From NCBI GenBank assembly GCA_947646735.1, contig CANTFK010000347.1:1-64000 (forward strand): a stretch of DNA of 64,000 nt. The letters run 5' to 3'. Below are positions 1 to 9,921 of this stretch, one piece after another. The notes under the pieces are model-generated. The model made no database searches, was not told where the DNA came from, and saw nothing but the letters and a program-made list of their open reading frames with translations. This DNA comes from Peronospora farinosa (Eukaryota > Oomycota > Peronosporomycetes > Peronosporales > Peronosporaceae). Numbering within the stretch: the stretch's first letter is position 1; each line of letters opens with the position of its first letter. A program made the translations under genes and the position numbers.

Positions 1-1302
1 CCGAGGTAATTGGTACACGTACACCATGTGCCATTTCGAGACCGTGCTCCTTTAGCATGTCAAGAAATCCAACCTCATGATCAAAATTGTACCCCTTTTC
101 TTCCTCGTATTGGATGTGCATACCCAAAAACTTACGAGCAGGTCCGAGATCCTTTATCGACAACGAAATTAGCTCGCCAAAAAATTGTCCACGGCACGTT
201 GATCCATTCCTGTGACTATAAGGTCATCCACGTAAACTCCAACAATTAAAATGCGTTGTTTTTTCCATCTGAAACAGACACACATGTCCGTGGTTAAAAC
301 CAATGTCAACCAACTTCTTGTGCAACAATTTTCTCCATAGTCTTCCTGCTTGTTTTAGCCCATAGAGCGCTTTCTTTAGCTTTAAAACCAATTCATCGTT
401 CCTTGAGACACCAAGCTTGTTCTTTACCTCCTCCGATACGAGCATTCCTTGCGGAATTCGAATGTAAATGTCCAAATTGGCTTTCTTGTCCGCTTTCACG
501 TAAGCGTTAGGTACGTCTCCATGTTTCGCAGGAACTCTCCATTTTCTAGCCAGATCGAAAATCATTTTACGCTGAACATATCCATTACTGCCGCGAAAGT
601 AATTCCATAATTGACGCCAAGAACTTGCTCGTTTCCACATGCAACAAGTCGCGCCTTCAAGCGCTCGATACCACCTTCAGCATCACGTTTGGTCTTAAAA
701 ATCCATTTTGAATTCAGAGCTCGAACATTCTCTGGAACGCGAACGACGTTCCAAACACCGTTGTTTTTTAGAGCTGTCAGCTCTTCGGAAATCGCTTTAG
801 ACCAGCCCGTCTTGTTTGAACTACGCATAGCTTCTCCAAAATTCTGTGGATCACTAACAGAAACGACTTGATTGACAACATCATCGTCGACACTGTGCTC
901 GGCCGAAATTGGGCTTGAGTCCAATTTTTTTCTGCTCGCAGACCGTGTCACAACCTTTTTCTTTCGTGTCCACTGAGCATGTTTCTTCGACTTCGCTTTT
1001 TTAGAATGACGACTCGTCGTCTCCTCCGTCGTTTGCGATCCGAGTATATCGCCATCGTGGTCATTTTCTCGTGCGAACGTGTCGTCCACCAGACCAGGGT
1101 TCTTCTGCAAATACAACTTTTGAACTTGCTCATTTTGAGTCGTGTCCAGCGTCTCAATGTTTTTCACATGCTGAGTAACGACAACCACGTTATCTTTGGG
1201 CAGGTAAACACGATACCCTTTGGTTTCTTCGCCGATTCCAACAATAATTCCTTGTTGACCACGCTGGGAGAAATTCTGTTTCCTTGGGTCTCGGTATACC
1301 AT
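1..1302 (-). pseudogene. copia reverse transcriptase (RVT_2), broken and partial
   Basis: The minus-strand reading gives a copia-type RT: an N-terminal stretch with SKWIFKTKRDAEGGIERLKARLVACGNEQ-like character, a region matching 'DVPNAYVKADKKANLDIYI', then YGLKQAGRLWRKLLHKKL, then the YVDD catalytic box at about 223-234, followed by a segment reading SIKDLGPARKFLGMHIQYEE down to the window edge. A frameshift near 560-640 separates the first part from the rest, and another near 225-300 separates off the YVDD box. It acts, when intact, as RNA-dependent DNA polymerase in cytoplasmic virus-like particles. This copy is disrupted. Confidence 0.85.
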
Positions 1303-1852
1303 GCATTTTTAAGCCAAAAACAACAATTTCACCGAGTGACGGGGTTTGCTGTGTCAGCACCTCGATCGGTGATGCCCTCCTCGAATTCGCGCTTGTTGGA
1401 GCACGGTTTAATATGTACGCAGCATATTCTACCGCATCACCCCAAAAATTCAGCGGCAAACCAGAAGCAAATATCATGCAACGAGCCATGTTCATAATTG
1501 TCCTATGCATTCTTTCAGCTTTTCCATTGCTCGCTTGATTTCTTGCTTCACTGCGTTGCCTCGATACGCCCGTCTCCTTGCAAAAAAGATCTACATTCTG
1601 GTATTCCCCTCCAGAGTCCGTGCGAAGTACATGCACCCGAGCATTGAATTTCTTCTCGAAAAAAATTAAAAAATGCTCAAATTTCTTGGCCGCAGCATCC
1701 TTGGTTCGTGCAAGAAACACACGACAATAATTACTCTTGTGATCGACAAAATTAATCATGTAACGATTATTCAATCGATCTTTTGGAGTCATCGGACTTA
1801 ATGTCCGAGCAAATGACTCCTCCAATTCGATCGATGGGTGAGTGACCACCAC
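1190..1852 (-). pseudogene. copia integrase core, partial
   Basis: The minus-strand translation contains the rve-type integrase core: a NRYMINFVDHKSNYCRVFLA region, then LRTDSGGEYQN carrying the second catalytic Asp, then NGKAERMHRTIMNMARCM with the catalytic Glu, then the FWGDAVEYAAYILNR segment seen in copia integrases. The zinc-binding N-terminus is upstream in another frame (about 1929-2070), so one frameshift lies between. The C-terminus overlaps the start of the RT reading frame in a different phase, another frameshift. Confidence 0.88.
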
Positions 1853-1928
1853 TATCCTTGTTAGACTGACGATCTTTTAGTCTGTTTTCCTTGCGCACAA
1901 GGCAGACAATTGATTCGGCACTTGTCCG

Positions 1929-2817
1929 TTAGACAATGTCAGAGGATGGATCGCGATTAAACCTCTCAATGGTATCATAGCTCAAGTGTCCGAGACGCTT
2001 GTGAAATTTTATCAAAGTACCCTTCTGAACATCATCAGACACCTGGCACCGTCGGCTCGCTTCCACATTCAATATTGACATGATAGCACCAACAGGTTTT
2101 ATAATACTTTTCTCCACGCGACAAGAAACCACCAAAACATTTCGAATTAATTCTACGTCAAAAGCAACTTGACCATAATTCCTATCTGCTAGCACGCGTT
2201 GAGCACCATTGTATCCAAGTGAGTAGCCCTTTTCATCCAAGTTTCCATACGAAATCAAGTTGCACTTAACGCCTTCGGCAAAATAAACTTCTTTAAGTGT
2301 CAGCACTCTTTCAATACCACCCGCCATAACCATCATTGTCACCGAACCCTTTTTGGACACATTTAGTGGCATACCATCGGGTTGAAGACATGTTCCTTGA
2401 CAAGAATCGACATTCAAGCCATGATTCATCACTGACCAAATGTCTGCTGGACCCACTGTCTAGGATCCAAACATCTTTAAATTCATCAGACAAGTCATTG
2501 ACGGCCAGTGATAAATTGGATGATACTTGGGGCGAGTGTTTTCGTTTGGGACACGCGGTTCGTGAATGCCCAACCTCATTACAAGAGTGACATCGGCGCA
2601 TCTCCTTTTCACGTCGTTCCGAAACGGACCCAACAATTTCTTGTCCAAGAGTCTTCTCCCTTCCCACGTTAAATTCGTATGCCTGAGCAAAATGAGCCAG
2701 CTCTTCGGCTTGCACCAGGTAATCACTTCTAGTAGGATCAACTTTCGCCAAAAGGACGGTTCGCATTCCTGAAGAAGCGTACTGAACAATATTGTCCAAA
2801 TCCAAATAGTCTCCCAA
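1929..2817 (-). pseudogene. copia zinc knuckle, aspartic protease and GAG-pre-integrase
   Basis: Two overlapping minus-strand frames carry, in order, a CCHC knuckle (CHSCNEVGHSRTAC: CX2CX4HX4C), the aspartic protease active site WILDSGSSRHLV at about 2450-2480, and a GAG-pre-integrase segment ending HKRLGHLSYDTIERFN. The reading frame changes between protease and GAG-pre-integrase (about 2311-2456), so the polyprotein is interrupted. In an intact element these parts bind genomic RNA, cleave the polyprotein and join gag to integrase. Confidence 0.85.
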
Positions 2818-3805
2818 TTTCCGGTAACCTCAGCGATGGCCGTCAGATACATATAATGCTCTGAGCCAACTCCGTTTGGGATCATTAGGCTGGGTTTATA
2901 ATCGCATTGCTTGGGCCGGCGTGATACTGGTCTTGAATGCCTCCAGCAATTTTTCCATGACGTACTGTAAGGTGGGTAATTGGGTCCACCACAACGCAAC
3001 CTGTCTGTTATAATACCTCTCTGCAGTGTCAGAGAAGTATAAACCAAGTAAATCAATTTTAACATCCTCCGGCCACAGGAAACCACAAGACGATTGTGCC
3101 AATGAAATTTGGCGCTCAAATCTTCGACTCCATTCCAAAAAACCAGACCCGAGGCCTTTGTAAAGTTCTCGACTATCAAAAGGTCGAATTCCGAGTTTCT
3201 TCTGCCTTGCATCTGGGTATCTGACTTGAAATTGTTGCCCTTGTGCTTGTTCGTTTAATAAACTTGTCCTTGCATATGTCCACGCGCACCTATTTTAGGC
3301 GGCATACCGTGAACAGCTTGACCTTGGGCAATATGAAACTCATTCCCTTGCCGTGGTCCTCTATATCCAGCCTGTTCATATCCAAAATACCTTGGCTATT
3401 CCACCGGTCTCCTCGGAGTCGTAACCGGCGTACGGGACGACCCATCCAAGCTATTTATATGCATCCTTGTTCCCTTTCCAAGGGCCGATGCAAACAAACT
3501 TGAGTTAATGGGTGGAGTCATGGGTGTATCCACATTTCTTCACGCCCATCGTTTTCTTCCACTAGCTTCGCCTGCGACTCCTCGAGCCTGTCCAGACGCC
3601 CAGCCATCCCTCTCATGAGGACCAAGAGATATGACACATCATCACTCCTGTTGTTGGTAACGCCCACCGCATGGACGTTACCGGGGTTGCTCTTCTACTC
3701 TAGATCTTCGACTCTACCGACCCCTCCGTGACCGGTGGCGGAAGCTGCTTGCGCATGCACGCCGTCGCTTGCAGTGCCTGCGTATGGTGCCTCCATTGGG
3801 CTCAT
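2818..3805 (-). pseudogene. copia gag, N-terminal part, broken
   Basis: The minus strand starts with ATG at 3803-3805 (MSPMEAPYAG...), continues through a coiled, acidic stretch (MAGRLDRLEESQAKLVEEND) and a Gly/Gln-rich linker, then a gag core with SCGFLWPEDVKIDLLGLYFSDTAE-type sequence followed by PTLQYVMEKLLEAFK. This resembles the larger gag typical of oomycete copia elements. Several stops (for example after RVEDLE and in the GTRMHINSL segment) show decay. The start codon lies inside the primer binding site. Confidence 0.7.
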
Positions 3806-3809
3806 AACC
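3797..3809 (-). other. Primer binding site: half-tRNA-iMet type
   Basis: On the element's sense (minus) strand the bases just inside the 5' LTR read GGTTATGAGCCCA. This is complementary to the anticodon arm of initiator tRNA-Met (GGGCUCAUAACC), as in Drosophila copia and yeast Ty5, which prime from the internal half of tRNA-iMet. The gag ATG sits within it. The LTR terminus reads ...TAACA immediately before it. Confidence 0.7.
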
Positions 3810-3930
3810 TGTTAGAAGTTGAACAAAAAGGGCAACAATAGCACACACAATTTAGATGCAAAAGAGAGAGTGATATTTGTTTCGTTATTCCCCTAGCTAG
3901 CTTAAAGTCTATATATTAGGATAAATCATA
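3810..3930 (-). repeat. 5' LTR remnant of copia element
   Basis: On the plus strand this starts TGTTAGAAGTTG, the complement of an LTR end ...TTCTAACA, directly beside the primer site. It runs about 120 bp before the sequence becomes RT of a different copia relic, so the outer LTR end is probably lost or overwritten. The 3' LTR is not in the window, so the length cannot be checked. Confidence 0.5.
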
Positions 3931-3932
3931 TA

Positions 3933-5435
3933 ATGAAACCCCACACAGGTGTTCGGCGTAAACATGATTATCCACAATCAGTCTGTACCAGTTTCATGGA
4001 TCATCATCTTGAAGCTTGCCTTCCAACAGCCCTTGCCTTCAACACCTTGCAACCTGTCAAAAAACGATCGTTTTTAACAGATATGCTTAGTCCCTTGTGG
4101 AGCTCAGGATTCTTAGCCAACACAATTGAGACTTTGGTTGGCCTCGTAAATCGTGACAGCTTTAACCCATAAAGCGATCGCTTGAGCTTGTAAGCCTAGC
4201 CCGGGTAATCTGAGCTGATGTACCCATTTGGCTAGGTCATGCAAATGTCTTCATCCAGTGCGTCGTTCAAGAACGCTGTCTTCACATCCATATGGTGCAA
4301 GGTGACATTTACTTGGCAGCCAGACTCAACCTTATTCGAATCGACGTGAATTTGGTAACCGGCGGAAAAGCCTCATATTAGTCGATTCCGAACTTTTGCG
4401 AAGATCCCTTGGCCACCAGTTGTGCTTGTATCGCTCAACTTCACCGTCTTGGCTCTCCTTGACACGAACCCCATCTTCACTCGATAGCCTTGCGTCCCTT
4501 CAATAATTGTACGATGTCCTAGGTGTCATTCATGAGCAGCAAGTTACACCCCGAGTCACACGCTTCCTTCCACTTGATTGTGGAACTGAATTTAGTTATT
4601 TATAACTTGCGCGATATTCGCTCGAAGCGGCCTCTGCCGCTACGTACTCTCATGAATCCTATCAGGCACTTGACGTTCCAATACCCTTGCTCTCCATAGT
4701 AGTGACACGTATTGCTATTAGTTACTGGAAATAGTGCTTGTCTTGCTCGCTGGACCCAAGACGTTACAAGCTCCCATGGATAGCGAGTCAGCTATTATAC
4801 GAATTTGTTGAGACAGCTGAGAAGCGTGATCACCAATTCGTCCTCACTGCCAAAGCGCCCATCGAGTAGAGCTGTCTCTGCTAGGGTCTTCAACTTGTTG
4901 ATTTATTGCAACACATCATCACCTTCGTCCTTCTTTGCCGCAGAAAACGTCGACGAGAAGAGCTACTCTACAACATGCACCCCTAGGGCACTGCAACTTG
5001 ACCATGTAAGTGGCACATGGCATCCGTCTTACCTGCCCATCTAGTACGGTGGTCCCGCATTGTAACCGTATGGCCTTATCCCAACTGTTAAGTTTTCACC
5101 TGTCTCTCCATGTCCCATTCGTCTAATCGTCACAACTGGCGAATAAGGTGAGGCCGTCCCATAAATATGCACTTAAACCTTGTAAAACCTGACAACCTGC
5201 CAAACATGATCCTTTCTAACACTTGTCACTCCTACAGGTCCCTCTCGTCCAACACCATCTGCTTTTTAAACTCCCACGTATGAAAGTTCGTTTCATCGAA
5301 CTTGTTGATGCGAGAAGCGGAGACAGAGGCGGTGTCCATAGCGAGAGCTTGATCGGCGTGGGGGATAGAGAAGGTGGAGCTTGGACCTATATTATATAAC
5401 CCATTGTTAAAGATCAGGTGAGCACAGGTTGGCAA
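3933..5435 (-). mobile_element. Second, older Ty1/copia relic
   Basis: Minus-strand translation gives scattered copia signatures with many stops: an RT piece reading HHMDVKTAFLNDALDED near 4230-4310, and at 5232-5340 a gag N-terminus with INKFDETNFHTWEFKKQM, the typical 'KFDGTNFxxWK' opening of copia gag, starting at ATG 5337. Between them (4560-5230) only faint similarity is visible. It lies in the same orientation as the first element and may be the older host into which that element inserted, or just a neighbour. Confidence 0.7.
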
Positions 5436-5998
5436 AATGCAAAGTGAATATATTTAGGTGAATTTATACGCCGTAAGATAAGAGATACCAATATTAAAAT
5501 GCAGATCCCAATCATTTATTATAAGTTGTGGCTCGACGAAAGGTGTTTGTTACATCACTATTGTAGTGGGGCACTCTCCGACTATACTGATAACAATATA
5601 GTCTACCTTTATTGATTACAGTGGAAGCAGGTGCATCAAAACCTCTCTTACACAAAGAGGCAGAGGAAGTTTTACTTCTGTACAACACGCTTAGAAGTAG
5701 GGGAAAAGAGAACTGTATTTAATATAGTTAAACTATCTAATAAAACTAAATCATTAATAATTTTGTCTTAACTATATTAAAGTACAAATATGTATGCTTC
5801 CTTTGTGTCCTCCATTCATTGCGCGCGTCCATCATTCATCAATCAGCGCCTTGGTTGATATAATGGCCTATATCAACCAATTACAGTAGAGGGCATCTCC
5901 AACTTTAAGGAGATGCGAGGACAATATAGTATGGAAGGATAATATTTAAATATTATTAGCTATAATAATATTCTTATTGACCCTTATTGTTAGTGTCA
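5405..5998 (-). repeat. Probable copia LTR
   Basis: This AT-rich block lies just outside the gag start of the second copia relic and would be its 5' LTR, with plus-strand edges TGTTAA at 5405 and TGTCA at 5998. A segment of about 190 bp (roughly 5771-5960) recurs in inverted orientation at about 29218-29390: both carry the run TAATGGCCTATAT followed by ACCAATTA and AGAGGGCAT. The edges are inferred from TG/CA termini, not from a paired LTR. Confidence 0.5.
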
Positions 5999-6093
5999 AT
6001 AGTACTGTAAGGCAAATATAACGCAATACTTTAGTCTGGTTGTGTGTAGTGTACACCAACTGTGCTGGTTTGAGTTTATCACCCTAAGTAACA

Positions 6094-6805
6094 ATGGAGA
6101 CCGCGTCTGAAATGGTGCTATACCCAGTTAATTGCTATAACATGTATATGATACTATAAACCAAGTGATACTAACTATCCCCATTGCAATGTATTGTAAT
6201 TGTAGAGTCCAATCTTACAGGAGAAACTTAATGATGTGCTCAATAGGTTGGTGGGGGATGATGTGTTTTTAACCTGTTATCTACACTGTTAGTAACTGTT
6301 AAGTAACAGATACAACGCGTTAGAAGCCATTCTTGTATGCACATCAGAAGGTGTCCCGCTTTTAAAAGGTGTAGTAACATTTTGTGTACCAAACACTAGT
6401 TACAACCACTTTTTTCTAACTGTTACAATAACGTTACGATGTTACAGTGGTAACAGAGGAAAAATCCGAGCTGTGGTACGAGTACACGGAGACGGTGTTA
6501 CCCACGGTCTTTGCTGGAGCAGCAGAGCAGGTGAGAAGTAGAGCTTGTACCTTTTGGAATTGCAGTCAAATTGACGCGTAAATTTGCTGGATCTTTAGAT
6601 TGGGAAGCTTAAGTTTGGAGCTGTTCAGAGTGTCACGGCGTTTTTTAACGACGTGGTTCTGATCCACATCAACCATGCACCACTGGTGGTGACACTTGTG
6701 GCTCCCAACTCGCCACATATTGGTGCTCTACATGCTTTGGCAAGTGAATTGCGTCCTGCACTCACGCCACTTAAGAGATGCGTGGAAAGCGCCGACGTGC
6801 ATTAA
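6094..6805 (+). CDS. LAMTOR3: Ragulator complex subunit, LAMTOR3-like
   Basis: Five short exons rebuild a 131-residue protein: 6094-6114, 6221-6246, 6310-6368, 6448-6530 and 6599-6805. All four introns (63-106 bp) have GT-AG ends and the phases agree. The product starts METASEMEKLNDVLNRYNALEAILVC, continues with TSEGVPLLKV, and ends with a KLKFGAVQSVTAFFN... HAPLVVTLVAPNSPHIGAL... LRPALTPLK segment. This matches the order of LAMTOR3 (MP1), a roadblock-fold scaffold of about 124 residues. In the family it forms a heterodimer with LAMTOR2 in the Ragulator complex on late endosomes, where it anchors Rag GTPases for TORC1 signalling and scaffolds MAPK. Exon 1 (seven codons) is the least certain. 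No other gene overlaps it. Confidence 0.72.
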
Positions 6806-7023
6806 AAAGCTGGGTTCAAGTGCAGCCCGTTGGAAGATGTTATTAATTACGCAACGGCGCTACTATGAAACAGAGATTGCAGTTGTTGCTTAACGGTACT
6901 TTGTATATGTGTACGTTGGTTTACGCTTCAATTTTACATTCTGCTAACTATCTGCACGAGTGGCAGAGTTGAGGTCACTTCATTCGGGTCTAATCCCCGT
7001 CTAAGCTATCGATGTGGTGAACT

Positions 7024-8518
7024 CTACCACTTACTTACCAGTATCGCTTCGGGCTTACCATAGTAGCTAGCAATAGTGATCATTTCATTCCGGTGACCTT
7101 TTCCTCCCAGACCGACAACTGCATCATCGCCATTTTTCACTTCTTTAAGATGCAGCTTGCTGCCGATGCTGGAACTCTGGCCAAATGTACTGCTTGTTTT
7201 AGTGCTATTCTCAGCGCTGGGACGGTTTAGCGTTCTCATCCTAGTTTTGGCATCTTCAAACAAGTCGTCCTCGTTCTCTCCCGTAAGCGGCACCTTTTCG
7301 ATCATTCCCTCCACCTCCAAGGAGCCTGCTAACAGTTTCTTGCTGCTGAGGATGTCGAGCTTGATGCACTGCCATTCTACACGCACAAAGTTCCAAATGA
7401 TACGACGCACGACCTCTGCGATCTGTGAGAATAGTTTAAAGTGCACACCGCGATGCATCCAATCCCACCACTTGGTTACCCACACAATGCGCAGCGCAAA
7501 ATCTACCACAATGATCAGATAATAAATCTTGCGTGGACGGTACGTCAATTGGTGCCGCAAAAATGCAACCCGTCGAGGCAGCTTGGGCTGTCCCAGACCC
7601 CAATCCATGACGACATCCCAGAGGAACGAGTAGAGCGAGTTAAACACTGCACAGAGCAGGAAAAAGCTGTTATGCTCCGGTCGTGCAATCCCCGTGAGCA
7701 TCGGATAAGCTCCGACCGAAATCACCAACAAGCTCGAGCAGTACTTCATCGTGTTTAACAAGTGAAGAAACCGATCATTCACACTCGTAGTTCGTCGAAA
7801 CGAGATCAAGCATTGCGTCGCACGGATTCTACGCAACAAAAACACGTCAAGACAACATTCATCAGAGCTTTCTCCAATTGCCATAACCACTACCGTATCA
7901 GACTCACATATAGGGTGTACTTGCTGCAAAATAAGGCAGTGGTGACTCTTTCAACTTGGAAAGATACGACTTTTTCAAGTCGTTGGGCTCGCTATTGAGT
8001 GACATCACGAGCAGCATGAGTGCAACGGATAGATCTTGAATGAATTTCGAAAGTGATGTCATACCATCAGCTATAAACACTTCAATAAATGGTGTAGCAT
8101 GAGTCGGTAGCTTGAGTGAAAAGTTCTGGAACGGCCACAAACAGCGTGCTATTTTTCGTACCACAAACATGCGGAACTTGTAATGCAGCACGTTCAATGG
8201 ACACAACAACAGCGAGACTGCTACACATACATACCCAAGTAGTAACATTTCCATACGTGTCTCATCGATACCAAAAGCATCGCCACGTTGCGCAATTTCA
8301 GCATTAAACATGAAAAATTGCACTACAAGTAGAAAAATTGCCGTCCGAAAGACGCCATGGGCTGTGGGCACTTCATCCGGACGCATAGCAAACACCTGAT
8401 CAAATGCCAAATTATTCTGCTTGTAAACGTATAGATTGAGTGATAATCCTAGTAAAAAGACGTTCACAGCCAAAGGTCCACACATAAAGAACCACGTATT
8501 CACATGGTCCTGTGTCAT
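7024..8518 (-). CDS. EXS-domain phosphate transporter, XPR1/SYG1-like
   Basis: Two exons, 8518-7908 and 7828-7024, joined across a 79-bp GT-AG intron, give about 471 residues. The start is the ATG at 8518 (MTQDHVNTWFF). Hydrophobic segments near the N-terminus (about residues 8-30, 55-75, 90-115) lead into EXS signatures: FIEVFIADGMTSLSKFIQDL, IRATQCLISFRR, HLLNTMKYCSSLL, YSFLWDVVMDWGLGQ and a LRIVWVTKWW segment. EXS proteins of the XPR1/SYG1/PHO1 family export inorganic phosphate. The N-terminal SPX sensor domain of canonical XPR1 is not found upstream, so this is an EXS-only form, like yeast Erd1, unless a distant exon was missed. The C-terminal tail is long and Ser/Lys-rich. It lies tail-to-tail with the upstream LAMTOR3-like gene. 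Confidence 0.85.
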
Positions 8519-8724
8519 TATTAAGTGAATGATGCAATATTTTAGGGACAATAAAATAGGGACAAAATGTATTGTTTTTCAATTGGATGAAAAGACAAAT
8601 TTGTAGAATATGTAGTGTTTGTTCTACCAATTTTGTTCTACCAATTTTTCAATCAAGACTTGTTCTACCAAATTGATTAATAGTAGTCGTCTTTGCTCTC
8701 TAATTGGTCGCTCGTTGACAAATT

Positions 8725-9655
8725 TTACTCGCGAACATGGACGGCATCGGCCTTTGCAATGAGTTTAATCATGCTTGAATGGATGTCGCCCTTGTTATTG
8801 GATGCGACAATGTTGCGTATGTTGAGCGAAAAGGCCGTACCGTCACTGTTGGTCACTTGTCCACCAGCTTCCTTTACCAACAGTGCTCCAGCTGCAATAT
8901 CCCATGAATTAAGGTCGAGCTCGTAGAATGCCTAATAGAAACAAACATCACGTTAAGTCAATACTTGTATCATCGTCACTTAAGTTGTAGCCACTTGAAC
9001 GCACCGATTGGCGTCCTACAGCTGTCCACGCAAGTTCAATAGCCGCTGCTCCTTGCAAACGTAATCCTCTGCACTTGGCCGAGAGTTCACGTGCAAAATC
9101 AAGCATGGGAAGTCTCACACTGTCCTTTGTACCAATGCCAAAACCCACTAAAGCTTCCGAAATTGAAGCTTCTTGACTCACGTGTGTCGGTTGACCGTTT
9201 AAACACGTGCCTTTGTCCTTTTGAGCCGTAAACAGCTCATCCCGATACGGGTCATAGATGACACCAACCACAACTTCACCCAAATGTGCACAAGCCACCG
9301 ACACGACACTAGCTGGACGATGATGGACGAAATTAGTCGTACCATCAATAGGATCGACAATCCAAAGCCACTCTTTACTCACAAGATCTTGTAACGCACG
9401 GACTGAGGCTTCACTACCAGGTGCAACATCCTCTTCACCTAAGAATTCGTGGCTTGGAAATGTGCTTTTAATGGTGTCAAACACAAGATCTTGGCATTGT
9501 TTGTCTACAATTGTGACTAAATCGTCTTTCGATGATTTTGTCTTTTCTACACATGACGTGTTTAGTTGTGACTTCATGTGAGCACCAGCAGCACGTGCAG
9601 CTGCAATGGCGACGTCCAGCATTGCACTAATGTCATTGGGGGCAGAGGTGGCCAT
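8725..9655 (-). CDS. Inositol monophosphatase
   Basis: Exon 1 is 9655-9005 and exon 2 8931-8725, separated by a 73-bp intron; together they encode 285 residues, the usual family size (about 277). Motifs in order: GEEDVAP (metal-binding Glu region), WIVDPIDGTTNFVH (the DPIDGT metal/phosphate box), GVIYDP, RGLRLQGAAAIELAW, and in exon 2 NSWDIAAGALLVKEAGGQV, the WDxAAG box that completes the Mg2+ site. The enzyme hydrolyses myo-inositol monophosphates to free inositol, feeding phosphoinositide synthesis in the cytosol. The second exon restores the catalytic Asp that a single-exon reading would lose. It is divergently arranged with the syntaxin gene, 266 bp apart. Confidence 0.95.
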
Positions 9656-9921
9656 CTTTAATTACTAGATACTTTATGCTAGTGTAGTTTTTTAGGGGAA
9701 TGATAGCATGGCCGATTGTATTTAAATCTTTTGTTTGATTTGTTTTGGCCAATGGGAACGCTGGGAAATTTTTACGTCATCTTTCGGATAGTTATGCAAC
9801 AGTATTTTTTCGCAGATTACCACGATGGCTACTGGGTTACGTTACTTAACGTTTGTTGACATCTGAAGTAACTATACGCACTGTTCGGTATTTCGAGCCG
9901 AAAAAGAAGGAGCCCCACGAC
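9656..9921. promoter_or_regulatory. Shared divergent promoter region
   Basis: This 266-bp gap separates the start codons of the inositol monophosphatase (minus) and the syntaxin gene (plus), so it must hold both promoters. It contains AT-rich runs and a CCAAT box (complement of ATTGG near 9750). No more specific motif was assigned. Confidence 0.5.

Larger units (their letters stand above)
1..3930 (-). mobile_element. Decayed Ty1/copia retrotransposon, truncated by window start
   Basis: Read on the minus strand, the copia order gag, zinc knuckle, protease, GAG-pre-integrase, integrase and reverse transcriptase runs from about 3805 down to base 1. The integrase-before-RT order is diagnostic of Ty1/copia. 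Several frameshifts and stops split the polyprotein, so this copy cannot make one protein. The 5' LTR edge is at about 3810, next to a tRNA-iMet half-molecule primer site. The 3' end, RNase H and 3' LTR lie outside the window. A second, older copia relic abuts at about 3933. Confidence 0.9.

Noticed and set aside
979..1497. 172-codon plus-strand open frame
   Set aside because: Antisense to copia integrase/RT sequence with clear domain matches on the minus strand.
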